Positions 45,270-55,232 of a DNA stretch of 64,000 bases are shown piece by piece (position 1 is the stretch's first letter; every line of letters begins with the position of its first letter). The stretch comes from Vagococcus elongatus (lineage in GTDB: Bacteria; Bacillota; Bacilli; Lactobacillales; Vagococcaceae). Made by a program: the position numbers and the translations under genes. The notes beneath the pieces were generated by a model. It saw only the letters and a list, made by a program, of their open reading frames with translations. It was not told where the DNA came from and did not search any database. Location of the stretch: positions 38,376-102,375 of the forward strand of contig NZ_NGKA01000010.1 in assembly GCF_003987645.1 (NCBI RefSeq), given 5' to 3'.

Positions 45270-45298
45270 AGACTAAACGAAGCCTCTTCGTCTAGTCT
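45270..45298 (-). terminator. Terminator after the oligopeptide-binding protein gene
   Basis: AGACTA-ACGAAG and CTTCGT-TAGTCT pair with one mismatch around a 3-base loop; five T follow on the minus strand. Confidence 0.8.
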
Positions 45299-45348
45299 AA
45301 CTTACTTTCATTTAACTTGATATTATTCTGCTCTAGAAATCCGTCTTT

Positions 45349-47034
45349 CTACTCGAGCAAATACATATATTTGTATTCGTAAGAAGCACCTGCTGTGTGA
45401 GCAATCATGCCCTTTAATTTTGGATTCCGCAAATGTCCTTCTGCCATCTGATAGACCGGAACGACAGCCGCATCATCATTGATCAAAATTTCTTCAGCAT
45501 CCAAGAAATTCTGCCAGCGTGCTTCCGGATTTGTTGCATTCGTCGTTGCCGCCTCTTCAATCAGCTTATCGTAAGCAGTGTTAGAATATTTGCCGCGGTT
45601 ATAGGAGTTGCCGGTTTTGAATAAATCCATAAATGAACTTGGATCATTGTAGTCTGCTCCCCAACCGGTCACAACAAAATCGAAATCTCCCTTATTGGTA
45701 CGATCCAGCCGAATTGGTTTGGTCACAGCGGTCACAGTAGTTTCAATCCCTAAAACATCCTTAAATGTCCCTTGCAGATACTCAGCAATTTTTTTAGTTG
45801 ATTCATTGTCGTCTGTTAGTATATCAAATTCAAATGTGTCTTTACCCGTTTCTTTTTTAGCTTTTTCAAGATACTCTTTTGCTTTTGCCTCATCAAACTC
45901 TTTTTTAGCTTTTGTTTCTTCAGTAAAATCTTTTCCTGTATCAGGATTGCTGGAAAGATTCGTCGGCATTAAACCTGTGGCTACGGTGGAACCATCACCA
46001 ATAACATTTTCTACAATTGATTCGTTATCGACTACTAGTGAAATGGCTTTTCTAAGGTTGGCGTTATCAAAGGGAATAGTCTCGGAAACTTGATTGAATT
46101 CTAAATAAATCGTCCGACCTTCTTTATCGGTCACATAGTCTTCATTATCACGATACTGTTGTGCTAATTCACCAGTCAAAATAACATCATCCACTTCACC
46201 GCCTTCATACATGTTGACACCGGTAGAAGCTTCTTTAACCACTTGAGCTTTGATTTTTTCCATTTTAACTGTGTCTGCATCCCAGTAATCTTTATTTTTC
46301 ACATACGTCCAGTCGATATCGGAACCCACACCGTCAAAGTCTTCCAAGACGAACGGGCCATTATAATAAGAGGTATCACTTGAACTAGCGTATTTATCGC
46401 CAAATTCGTCCACTGCTTTTTTATTCACAGGGAAAAATGATGGGAAAGCCAGTAATGAATCAAAATAAGGCGTTGCCACATCAAGAGTGATTTTAACTTC
46501 GTAGTCGCTCAGTGCTTCGATACCAAGTTCAGAAGGATCTTTTTCCCCTGCCACAATATCTTTACCGTTTTTAACTGATTCAAACAGGTAGGCATATTCA
46601 GAAGCTGTCTCTGGGTCCGCAGTTCTTTGCCAGCCGTAAACATAGTCATCCGCCACCACAGAATCACCATTTGTCCACTTAGCATCTTCCCTTAGCTTAA
46701 TCGTATAGGTCAGCCCATCTTCACTTTTTTCTGCCAGTTCAGCTGCACCAGCCGGAATAATCTGATTGTTTTCATCAATGCGATAAAAACCTTCGTAAAG
46801 TTGATTTAAAACTGTAAAGCTCAGCTTGTCCGTTGCGGTAGAAATATCAATTGAAGCAACTTCTTGAGGAGCGGCAATGGTGATGACCTGTTCAGCCGCC
46901 AACTTTTCCTCTCCTGATGTATTTGCTTCTCCTGTTCCTGTCGTTTCTTTATCTCCGTCTCCCGAGCAAGCGGCAAAACTTAGTGCTGCGATGCACAGCA
47001 ATGTTAGACTTGCTAATTTTTTCCTAGCTTTCAT
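45349..47034 (-). CDS. Oligopeptide ABC transporter substrate-binding lipoprotein (OppA-like)
   Basis: The 561-residue protein has a signal peptide with lipobox 'LSFAAC' (Cys about residue 22) and a linker rich in T, G and E. The body matches family 5 solute-binding proteins: 'GLTYTIKLREDAKWTNGD', 'DYVYGWQRTADPE', 'VVTGWGADYNDPSSFMDLF'. It captures peptides outside the cell for an Opp permease, whose genes are not adjacent, so it is an orphan binding protein here; some such proteins bind peptide pheromones. ATG 47034 lies 9 bases after AGGGGG; a first ATG at 47043 is too close. Confidence 0.93.
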   Translation of the reverse strand: MKARKKLASLTLLCIAALSFAACSGDGDKETTGTGEANTSGEEKLAAEQVITIAAPQEVASIDISTATDKLSFTVLNQLYEGFYRIDENNQIIPAGAAELAEKSEDGLTYTIKLREDAKWTNGDSVVADDYVYGWQRTADPETASEYAYLFESVKNGKDIVAGEKDPSELGIEALSDYEVKITLDVATPYFDSLLAFPSFFPVNKKAVDEFGDKYASSSDTSYYNGPFVLEDFDGVGSDIDWTYVKNKDYWDADTVKMEKIKAQVVKEASTGVNMYEGGEVDDVILTGELAQQYRDNEDYVTDKEGRTIYLEFNQVSETIPFDNANLRKAISLVVDNESIVENVIGDGSTVATGLMPTNLSSNPDTGKDFTEETKAKKEFDEAKAKEYLEKAKKETGKDTFEFDILTDDNESTKKIAEYLQGTFKDVLGIETTVTAVTKPIRLDRTNKGDFDFVVTGWGADYNDPSSFMDLFKTGNSYNRGKYSNTAYDKLIEEAATTNATNPEARWQNFLDAEEILINDDAAVVPVYQMAEGHLRNPKLKGMIAHTAGASYEYKYMYLLE

Positions 47035-47065
47035 AAATAACATCCCCCTAAATTAAGATATGTTT

Positions 47066-47094
47066 ATATTACGCTATACATTAGTATTTTTCAA
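47066..47094 (-). promoter_or_regulatory. Promoter of the oligopeptide-binding protein gene
   Basis: On the minus strand TTGAAA (47089-47094) and TAATAT (47066-47071) are 17 bases apart, about 30 bases before the start codon. Confidence 0.75.
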
Positions 47095-47443
47095 TCATTT
47101 TGTAATCTTTTTTTAATCTTAAGCAAACATTCCTCTAATTTTCATAACCGCTCCTGTTGTTTACATTAGACTTTACGTTAAATCATTTTCTAATTATCCA
47201 CAAGAATCTAACAGTGATGAACCCACACTTGTCACCGTTAGATACCATACTTTTGTCTACGCTAGTCTTTTGCTAAAAATTCATTTGATACCTTTAAAGT
47301 TCCTTATTAAAACTATTTTGTATTTATTATTCATCGCCTAACGTTTTTTTGTATCTTTTTTTTTAAACAAGTTGGAAATTCTACTTTTTCATCTCTCTTC
47401 AAACGTGGCACATTTTTTATTCATAACAGATAAAAAAGACAAC
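47095..47443. other. Intergenic gap with one imperfect hairpin
   Basis: No gene was found in this AT-rich stretch. ATCTAACAGTGA (47206-47217) and TCACCGTTAGAT (47232-47243) form an inverted repeat with one mismatch and a 14-base loop, without a T-run. It could be a regulator site far upstream of the oligopeptide-binding gene. Confidence 0.5.
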
Positions 47444-47467
47444 AAAAAATAGCCCTCTGACAGGCTA
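47444..47467 (-). terminator. Terminator after the GNAT gene
   Basis: TAGCC and GGCTA pair around an 8-base loop; six T follow on the minus strand. Confidence 0.7.
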
Positions 47468-47505
47468 AATAAGATTTATAATCAAATTTTTAAATAGAAA
47501 CACAA

Positions 47506-48048
47506 TTATCCTAATACATACTCATAGAGACGAAAAATATCCACATCGTGCAAACCTAATTCGGCGATAACCACATCTCCAATATTTACCGTATTCACGT
47601 AAAGAAAGCCATTCTTGTGGTAAAGATTTTCTGCTGGAATATTTTTATGAAAGACATCCAAGCGGATAGATTGGCGGCCATTTCTTTCAGCATGCTTTTT
47701 CACTTCATGTAACAACTGTGAGCCGAGTCCTTGGCCATTATACGAAGGATGAATAGCAAAACCATGTATGTAAAGTACTTCTGATTCAGTTGCTTTTACT
47801 TTCCAAGTAATCTCGTTATAATTTGCCGTTGGAATTTCGTTTAGTGTGACACAGCCGACTATATGATGATCCTTTGTCAAAACAAATAATGTTTTATTCT
47901 TTATGGATGACAACAGTGTTTCCTTAGCGGGATACACTCCGGCAACCCATCTCGGTGAATGCTCTTTCCCCATAAGAGCTGTTGATACATCAGAGTAAAG
48001 CTGTTCTATTTCTTCCATTTCCTCTAGGAGTGCGTGTCTAAATTCCAA
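47506..48048 (-). CDS. GNAT family N-acetyltransferase
   Basis: The 180-residue protein has the acetyl-CoA motif 'HPSYNGQGLGSQLL' (Q/RxxGxG/A) at about 117-130 and the later 'IRLDVFHKNIPAENLYHKNGF' region (in part), the standard GNAT core. The N-terminal 40 residues ('MEFRHALLEEMEEIEQLY') are also typical. The substrate cannot be told. The TTG start has AGAGGG upstream. It is a single gene with its own terminator. Confidence 0.9.
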   Translation of the reverse strand: MEFRHALLEEMEEIEQLYSDVSTALMGKEHSPRWVAGVYPAKETLLSSIKNKTLFVLTKDHHIVGCVTLNEIPTANYNEITWKVKATESEVLYIHGFAIHPSYNGQGLGSQLLHEVKKHAERNGRQSIRLDVFHKNIPAENLYHKNGFLYVNTVNIGDVVIAELGLHDVDIFRLYEYVLG

Positions 48049-48364
48049 TCAATTCCCTCTTTTCTCGGAAAGTCTGCTTGCCTGTACTTGCTTTTCATTA
48101 TTAATGATAACACCATAAACTCTATTAAGGACGCTTTTTCAGCCGTTCATTTTATGATTCAGCTTTTGATTTTCCTTCTTTAAACATCTGATTACTTTCA
48201 AGGTCATCGAATTTCCTGATGGCCCTTCAATGACCTTAAAAGCTTAAATCTTTTTTTAAAATTAGTTACGCTGCACAAGCATAATCTGCCCTTGCTTGCA
48301 TCAAAAAACTTTATTTTTTAGCTATTCATAAGAGAAATTCTAACAAAATCCCCAGCAATTTACC
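48049..48364. other. Intergenic gap between mnmA and the GNAT gene
   Basis: No gene is supported here. AAGGTCAT (48200-48207) and ATGACCTT (48230-48237) form an inverted repeat with a 22-base loop; no T-run follows. The rest is AT-rich and featureless to me. Confidence 0.45.
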
Positions 48365-49698
<1,334 letters not shown>

Positions 49699-49724
49699 TT
49701 TTATACTTCCAAAGGAGGATACCA

Positions 49725-50204
49725 TTGAAAAAGATACTGAGTTTCTGCATACTGACAATTTTATGTGTGTTCACGACCGCTTGTTCTTCAGAAAAAATAG
49801 CCACATATGAACAATCAGTTGACGGTTCAGAGGTACAAGTAATCCTCACGATTGAAAATGATGATGTCCGCCATCAAAAACAAATCACGCGCACATCATT
49901 TGATAAATTGGCAGAATTAACCGAGACGGAAAAGTTGTCTGCAGCAGACTTGACCTCATTAAAAAATGATATGTTGAAAAAAAACGACGTACTAGATGCA
50001 CTTGAAGGAGTCAGCTATCAGATCAGCTTCAAAGACGAACATCTTGTAGAAACCGTCGAACTCGATTATCAAAAAGTAAACTTGAATGCTTTAGCAGCCA
50101 TCAAAGATCTCGACTTTAAGCAGCCTCATTCCGAGAACGATTATATCAGCGCTAAAGCTGCGGACAAACAATTACGAAAGCTTGGATTCAAGTTAGTGAA
50201 TTAA
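49725..50204 (+). CDS. DUF1307/YehR-like lipoprotein
   Basis: The 159-residue protein has a signal peptide ('LKKILSFCILTILCVFTT') and lipobox 'TTAC' with Cys near 19, followed by a DUF1307-like body ('DVRHQKQITRTSFDKL', 'YQISFKDEHLVETVELDY'). The true start is TTG 49725 with AAAGGAGG; an open frame from 49557 has no ribosome site and would bury the signal peptide. The family sits on the outer face of the membrane; its role is unknown. Confidence 0.85.
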   Translation: MKKILSFCILTILCVFTTACSSEKIATYEQSVDGSEVQVILTIENDDVRHQKQITRTSFDKLAELTETEKLSAADLTSLKNDMLKKNDVLDALEGVSYQISFKDEHLVETVELDYQKVNLNALAAIKDLDFKQPHSENDYISAKAADKQLRKLGFKLVN

Positions 50205-50221
50205 ATTTCTTGATACACTTA

Positions 50222-50265
50222 AAAGCTCCTAAGGTTAGATTAAACAATCTGCCTTCAGGAGCTTT
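50222..50265 (+). terminator. Terminator of the DUF1307 gene
   Basis: AAAGCTCCT and AGGAGCTTT pair, and the inner part AAGG-TAGATT / AATCT-CCTT extends the stem. T-rich sequence follows on the plus strand. Confidence 0.75.
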
Positions 50266-50356
50266 ATAATTTCTATTGGTCTTAAACTTCCCATGTTTCC
50301 TTGATGTCTTAAAACATATTTTCCAACTTTTACTGACTAAAAAAATAGTTCGGTCA

Positions 50357-50565
50357 TCACAGAGAAAAAATAATCGTTCCTTTATCAAAGATCGACTCCC
50401 GGTCAGAGGTAAAACCAATCACTGCTTTTTCAACAGCCAGCATTCTAGCGTTTGTGAGATGATATCTGCGCCCATTGTTGCAAAATGAGTGCCATTTTCT
50501 AAAGCTTATATTGTCTTGTCCAACATTTTTAAAACTTGCAGCCAATATTTTAGTTTGACAATTTC
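50357..50565 (-). pseudogene. Frameshifted remnant of a transaldolase-like fructose-6-phosphate aldolase gene
   Basis: Three pieces in different frames add up to the C-terminal third of an FSA-type aldolase: 'CQTKILAASFKNVGQ' (about 50516-50563), then 'ALENGTHFATMGADIISQTLE', then 'AVEKAVIGFTSDRESIF' ending at the TGA at 50357. The joins need two frame changes, and a TAA replaces a codon just before ALENG. The N-terminal two thirds are absent. It follows the glycyl-radical enzyme gene on the same strand; in E. coli the related ybiW and an fsa gene are also neighbours. I assign the family from memory of its sequence. Confidence 0.7.
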
Positions 50566-50587
50566 CTAAAATGTTCGCCACCATAAA

Positions 50588-50617
50588 TTGTCTGAGAGGA
50601 TTTCTCCCCCCAGACAA
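50588..50617 (-). terminator. Hairpin after the glycyl-radical enzyme gene
   Basis: TTGTCTG and CAGACAA enclose a further GGGA/TCCT pair with a GAAA loop. The T-tract is weak. It lies 9 bases after the stop codon and before the aldolase remnant. Confidence 0.6.
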
Positions 50618-50625
50618 ACTTTCAT

Positions 50626-53067
50626 TTATAGGACATGTTCTGTTCGTTCGATAATATCATCTTGGGTTGCTTTTGATAAGACGTTGAAGAAAGCTGAGTA
50701 ACCAGCAACTCGAACAATCAAATCACGGTGTTTTTCAGGATGCTTCTGTGCATCGATTAGAGTTTCTCTTGACACCACGTTATATTGGATATGGTAGCCA
50801 TGTAATTTATTGAAAAATGCCCGAAGCAGCATAATCAATTTTTGTTTGTCTTCTTCTTTTGCCAATGTTTGCGGATTGACCTTTTGATTCAGTAACACTC
50901 CGCCGATGATTTCTTCTGTTCTCAACTTAGAAACAGATTTCAGCACAGAAGTCGGTCCGTTTTTATCCATATTATGAGACGGTGAGCATCCTTCTGCTAA
51001 AGGCACCCAAGCATTACGTCCATCTGGTGTTGCCATTGTTCCTTTTCCTTGGCCAACGTTTGCAGAGATTGACGAAGTCCCAGAATAACGTTTGCCGCCA
51101 ATAGGCCCCCGACCAAAACGAGTGTTTGGATACTTTTTGACTTCCTCAATATAACTATCGTAAGCTCCAGTCACCAGCTGATCCACGTAATCATCGTCAT
51201 TGCCGTACTTAGGCACATCCTCGATAATCATCTGCTGAATTTCTTTGCTGCGCTCACTTGCGTAGTCCGTCATCAACGCTTCCCACAGTTCTTCTTGGGT
51301 CACTTTTTCTTCTTCAAAAACTAATTTCTTGATGGCTGCCAGCGAGTCTGCCAAGTTGGCAATCCCCACTTGAAGTCCTGAAATAAAATCATAGACCGCT
51401 CCCCCTTCTTTCAGGGTTTTTCCGCGTCCAATACAATCTTCTGTCAATGCTGAACATAAAATATCAGGCACCTCACGCTCCAGTCCTAAATCAATGGCAT
51501 TTTCCACGATCACACTCATTCGAGTCAACTCACGCACTGTTTTATCCCAAGCTTTTTGGAGGTCTTCAAACGTGTTCATCTCTTTGAAATGTCCGTAACC
51601 TTTTGCAAAACGCTTGCCAGAAACAGGATCGATACCGTCATTCATTGCAATCATCAAGATTTTTGGAAAGTTCATATAGCTCATACCCGTACAACGGTAA
51701 CCCCATTTTCCGGGGACGGCAGTTTCAACACAGCCGATAGCACTGTAGTCATAAGCATCTTCTTCTGACACACCGATATTTTTAAATGATGGAATGATAA
51801 TCTCATCATTATTAAACGCAGGCATACCAAAACCAAGTTTCATTACTTCAATACATTCATTCATGAATTGGTTATCCAGTCCTGAATGATAACGAACAGT
51901 CAAGTTTGGCTGTGGCAATTTTGTTTGCGCAACGCTTCGCAACACTAGATAAGATAATTTATTGACTGCATCTTTTTTGTCTCTCGTCTGTCCGCCGATG
52001 GTCACATTTTGGTAAAGTGGACTGCCGGCACTGCTAAATGTATGTGCTTGACTTCTAACCTTATTAATAGTTAATGTTTTAATCCATAGGTTCGTTAGCA
52101 ACTCAACGGCTTTTTCTTCAGTAATATTTCCCTTATCCAAATCAGATTCCAAGTAAGGATACATATATTGATCAAAACGACCGTAAGACAGTGAGTGTCC
52201 ATTAGATTCGATTTGTAAAATCAGTTGGATAAACCAAACAGATTGAATAGCTTCTAAAAAGGTTTCGGCAGGCTGATTAGGCACTTTAGCGCACACACGG
52301 CTGATTTCTAATAATTCTGCTTTCCGTTTTGGCTTTGCAGTTTCGGCCATCTCGGCAGCTAAGCGTGAGTAACGTTCTGCAAAAGTTTTGACTGCATCTA
52401 GCACAATTAAAATCGCATTATAAAATTGATATTTATTGATGCTTTCAGGCTCTGTCAAATCTAGATTTTCTTTTTCTTTCAATGTACGTTCTCTATAACC
52501 TTCAAGACCTACTTCCAGCACTGTTTTATAATCGACAGCTAGGTGAGCATCTCCAGAGTTCATCTTGCCTTCCATTCCGAAGAAACCAGTTTCCATAAAT
52601 ACCGATACTTCATCAGGTAACAATGCCCCTGCTTTTGCTCTCAAGTTATTATTTTCCCAAAATGGCGCAATTGATCGCAAGTCTTCTTTTGTTTGCTCAG
52701 TAATATAGAAGACATCTCCATCACGCTTCTCAAATAAATCTAATTCATCCAAAACAAATTCCAGGGTGTACTCAGGAAAAATCGGTGCATCTTTATTTGA
52801 AGCGGCCTGGTTACCTACAATCATTGTTTCGTCTTCAATATAGATTGACATTTTTTCTAAAATATTCTTTAGCATCAATGCACGCTTCATCACATTCGGT
52901 TGATTTTGATTTTCTTTATAAGCTTCAGTTGCCAACAATGCCCGCTCCGCACAAATATAAGGCTTTTTATTTAATACTGACTCACGATATTCGTTCATAC
53001 GGTTGGTTAGGTGACCAAAATACGGTTTACTTTCCATATTTTTTCTTTCTTTGACTTGAATACTCAT
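50626..53067 (-). CDS. Glycyl-radical enzyme, YbiW/PflF-like (annotated often as formate acetyltransferase)
   Basis: The 813-residue protein has the active-site cysteine in 'SAIGCVETAVPGKWGYRC' (about 442) and the radical site 'RVAGYSAFF' (Gly about 789) near the C-terminus. True pyruvate formate-lyase has two adjacent cysteines, so GCVE excludes it. The sequence 'ETAVPGKWGYRCTGMS' and the end 'DDIIERTEHVL' place it with E. coli YbiW. I recall a report that YbiW splits 1,5-anhydroglucitol 6-phosphate; that is knowledge, not seen here. No activating enzyme gene is adjacent. ATG 53067 lies 7 bases after AGGAGG. Confidence 0.88.
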   Translation of the reverse strand: MSIQVKERKNMESKPYFGHLTNRMNEYRESVLNKKPYICAERALLATEAYKENQNQPNVMKRALMLKNILEKMSIYIEDETMIVGNQAASNKDAPIFPEYTLEFVLDELDLFEKRDGDVFYITEQTKEDLRSIAPFWENNNLRAKAGALLPDEVSVFMETGFFGMEGKMNSGDAHLAVDYKTVLEVGLEGYRERTLKEKENLDLTEPESINKYQFYNAILIVLDAVKTFAERYSRLAAEMAETAKPKRKAELLEISRVCAKVPNQPAETFLEAIQSVWFIQLILQIESNGHSLSYGRFDQYMYPYLESDLDKGNITEEKAVELLTNLWIKTLTINKVRSQAHTFSSAGSPLYQNVTIGGQTRDKKDAVNKLSYLVLRSVAQTKLPQPNLTVRYHSGLDNQFMNECIEVMKLGFGMPAFNNDEIIIPSFKNIGVSEEDAYDYSAIGCVETAVPGKWGYRCTGMSYMNFPKILMIAMNDGIDPVSGKRFAKGYGHFKEMNTFEDLQKAWDKTVRELTRMSVIVENAIDLGLEREVPDILCSALTEDCIGRGKTLKEGGAVYDFISGLQVGIANLADSLAAIKKLVFEEEKVTQEELWEALMTDYASERSKEIQQMIIEDVPKYGNDDDYVDQLVTGAYDSYIEEVKKYPNTRFGRGPIGGKRYSGTSSISANVGQGKGTMATPDGRNAWVPLAEGCSPSHNMDKNGPTSVLKSVSKLRTEEIIGGVLLNQKVNPQTLAKEEDKQKLIMLLRAFFNKLHGYHIQYNVVSRETLIDAQKHPEKHRDLIVRVAGYSAFFNVLSKATQDDIIERTEHVL

Positions 53068-53122
53068 CGTCATTCCTCCTGTTTTTTTCGTTCGTAAACA
53101 TTTAATGCTTCCTACGTAATAA

Positions 53123-53151
53123 TATTAACATGATTATCCAACAAAAGTCAA
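53123..53151 (-). promoter_or_regulatory. Promoter of the glycyl-radical enzyme gene
   Basis: On the minus strand TTGACT (53146-53151) and TTAATA (53123-53128) are 17 bases apart, about 55 bases before the start. Confidence 0.7.
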
Positions 53152-53173
53152 TATTAAGTAGACGTTTTTAAAT

Positions 53174-53204
53174 AAAAAAAGAAACTGCACGGATGTGCAA
53201 TTTC
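53174..53204 (-). terminator. Terminator upstream of the glycyl-radical enzyme promoter
   Basis: GAAATTGCAC and GTGCAGTTTC pair with one wobble around ATCC; seven T follow on the minus strand. It probably ends the DUF1831 transcript. Confidence 0.75.
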
Positions 53205-53548
53205 TAGCCAACGCTTACTTCAATTTTATTTTAATTCAAGAAATAAATGATCATATTTCAAAAGGATTATTAAGCTTTCTCATGTATCATGTATTGATAG
53301 TAGAAAAAGTTTAATTTTCGAACGTAACTAAAAAATTCATGCAATATGGTTTCATTGTATTGTGTATTTTAAATAAAATGTCAATACTTCATTTAAAAGT
53401 AGACCATCCAAAAAAGCAAGACACATTTTTATTAAATATATCCTGCTTTTATCGTTATCAAACTCTCAAAATCTTCTGTCTTTCAATCTCAAAGCAACCA
53501 TAATACTGTAAAATGGTATCTTATTTTGATTCAGATAGCCTGCTCTGT
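53205..53548. other. Intergenic gap without a recognisable gene
   Basis: This is a very AT-rich stretch of about 340 bases between the DUF1831 gene and the terminator at 53174. I see no supported gene, RNA motif or clear repeat. Parts may be the untranslated 3' end of the DUF1831 transcript. Confidence 0.5.
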
Positions 53549-53890
53549 TTAATCTACGATATCAAAACAGCCTCTCTTAACCATTTCCGATAAAATAAAA
53601 TCAAAATTTTGTTGTAAGTCTTTAAATGAGTCGTCTTCAAAAATATTGATTTGACGTAAACCATTAGGTGTAGTGACACTCATCTTTAAAGTTTTCAAAT
53701 CTTTTGCCACCGTAATTTTCAGACGTGGACCTGACTTGCTCACCGTCATATCTAGAGGACGATCATACTGTAGATTGCCCTGCTTAGTTTCAATAAAACC
53801 TAAGTCTCTAAACGTATATTTTTTTGCCTGATCACTCATTTTATACTGCACAGAGGATCCTTTAATCGTTGATACTTGATCAAATGCCAT
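53549..53890 (-). CDS. DUF1831 family protein
   Basis: The 113-residue protein fits DUF1831: 'MAFDQVSTIKGSSVQYKMS', 'TFRDLGFIETKQGN' and 'PLDMTVSKSGPRLKITVAKDL'. The family is small, cytoplasmic and mostly confined to Lactobacillales, which helps place the host; its function is unknown. ATG 53890 follows AGGAG; an ATG at 53908 is further up and has no ribosome site. Confidence 0.85.
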   Translation of the reverse strand: MAFDQVSTIKGSSVQYKMSDQAKKYTFRDLGFIETKQGNLQYDRPLDMTVSKSGPRLKITVAKDLKTLKMSVTTPNGLRQINIFEDDSFKDLQQNFDFILSEMVKRGCFDIVD

Positions 53891-54026
53891 TTTATTCACT
53901 CCTATCATCTTTCTGCTCTCTTACTAATTATAGTAAAAAAAGTGTCATAACTCTAGTATCTTTTATTTTCTTGCAATATTAAACACTTTTAATCATTTTA
54001 ATCTTTTTTTAATCTTAGACTTTTGA

Positions 54027-54092
54027 TATAATGGAGAACATTACCTGAGACATTGATTTATCCTCGATCTATTTTTATTCGTGATATATCAA
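54027..54092 (+). promoter_or_regulatory. -10 element and leader hairpin of the serC operon
   Basis: TATAAT at 54027-54032 is the likely -10; the -35 is unclear. In the leader TTGATTTATC (54053-54062) and GATATATCAA (54083-54092) pair with one mismatch. There is no T-box motif and no T-run, so the hairpin may only shape the leader. Confidence 0.5.
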
Positions 54093-54143
54093 CGTCCTAG
54101 GGAAGAATAGATATTTAAGAGTAATAAAAGGAGAGAAGAATGA

Positions 54144-55232
54144 ATGACAAAAACTTATAATTTTTCAGCAGGTCCGGCAGTATTGCCGCAAGAAGTTTTG
54201 GAAAAAGCTCAGTCAGAGTTTCTTAATTATCAGGAAAGCGGCATGTCCGTGATGGAAATGAGTCACCGTTCCTCTATTTTTGAAAATATATTGGAAGATG
54301 CAAAAACTGCACTAAGACAGCTGATGGGGATACCAGAAAATTATCACCTCTTGTTTCTGCAAGGCGGTGCCAGTCTGCAGTTTACTATGGTACCTCTTAA
54401 TCTTACACAAAACCAAACGGCTTATTATGTAGACACTGGCAGCTGGTCTAAAAAAGCAATCAGTGAAGCAAAAAAAATACCTCATGTGACTGTTAGTAAA
54501 CTGGCAAGCAGTGAAGATAAAAATTTCAGCTATATACCGGAAATTGATGAAAACTCCGTTCCGTCAACCGCCGCTTATGTTCATATCACGACTAACAACA
54601 CTATCGAAGGTACGAGTTTCCAAACCTTGCCGCATTTTAAAGACGTGCCGCTAGTGGCTGACATGTCATCAAATATTTTATCCAATGATTATGATATCAA
54701 TGACTTTGGTTTAATCTATGCAGGCGCTCAAAAAAATATCGGCCCTGCAGGACTAACATTGGTGATTATTCGTGATGATTTATTGAAAGATCACATCAAT
54801 ATCAGTAATATGTTGGATTACCGCATCCATGTGAAAAATAATTCTCTTTATAATACACCTAACACATTTGGCATTTATATGGCTAAATTAGGTTTTGAAT
54901 GGCTGCTTGCAAAGGGAGGAATTCCTGAAATCGTGAAAGAGAACAAAGAAAAATCAGGCTTACTCTATGATTTTATCGACCACTCTAAACTTTTCACCTC
55001 ACCTGTTGCTCAGAAAGACCGCTCGATTAATAATATTCCTTTCTTAACTGGCAATAAAGAACTAGACAGCAAATTTGTCAGTGAAGCAGAGGCTTTAGGC
55101 TTGGTAAATATCAAGGGACACCGCTCAGTGGGAGGCATGCGTGCCAGCCTTTATAATGCATTCCCGATGGAAGGTGTAGAAAAACTAGTAAACTTTATGG
55201 AAACATTCGAGAAAGAACATGGAGGAAAATAA
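54144..55232 (+). CDS. serC: Phosphoserine aminotransferase SerC
   Basis: The 362-residue pyridoxal-phosphate enzyme starts '[19 protein letters not shown]', the hallmark of SerC, and has the cofactor lysine in '[11 protein letters not shown]' (about 196). It converts 3-phosphohydroxypyruvate and glutamate to phosphoserine. AAAGGAGAG precedes the ATG. It is the first gene of a three-gene operon; serA follows without a gap. Confidence 0.97.
   Translation: MTKTYNFSAGPAVLPQEVLEKAQSEFLNYQESGMSVMEMSHRSSIFENILEDAKTALRQLMGIPENYHLLFLQGGASLQFTMVPLNLTQNQTAYYVDTGSWSKKAISEAKKIPHVTVSKLASSEDKNFSYIPEIDENSVPSTAAYVHITTNNTIEGTSFQTLPHFKDVPLVADMSSNILSNDYDINDFGLIYAGAQKNIGPAGLTLVIIRDDLLKDHINISNMLDYRIHVKNNSLYNTPNTFGIYMAKLGFEWLLAKGGIPEIVKENKEKSGLLYDFIDHSKLFTSPVAQKDRSINNIPFLTGNKELDSKFVSEAEALGLVNIKGHRSVGGMRASLYNAFPMEGVEKLVNFMETFEKEHGGK

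Noticed and set aside
50357..50617. An intact 86-residue gene on the minus strand
   Set aside because: Only parts of this frame resemble an aldolase; the middle part matches in another frame. It is a decayed gene.
54033..54130. T-box or other amino-acid riboswitch before serC
   Set aside because: The T-box sequence and an antiterminator/terminator pair are absent; only one weak hairpin is seen.
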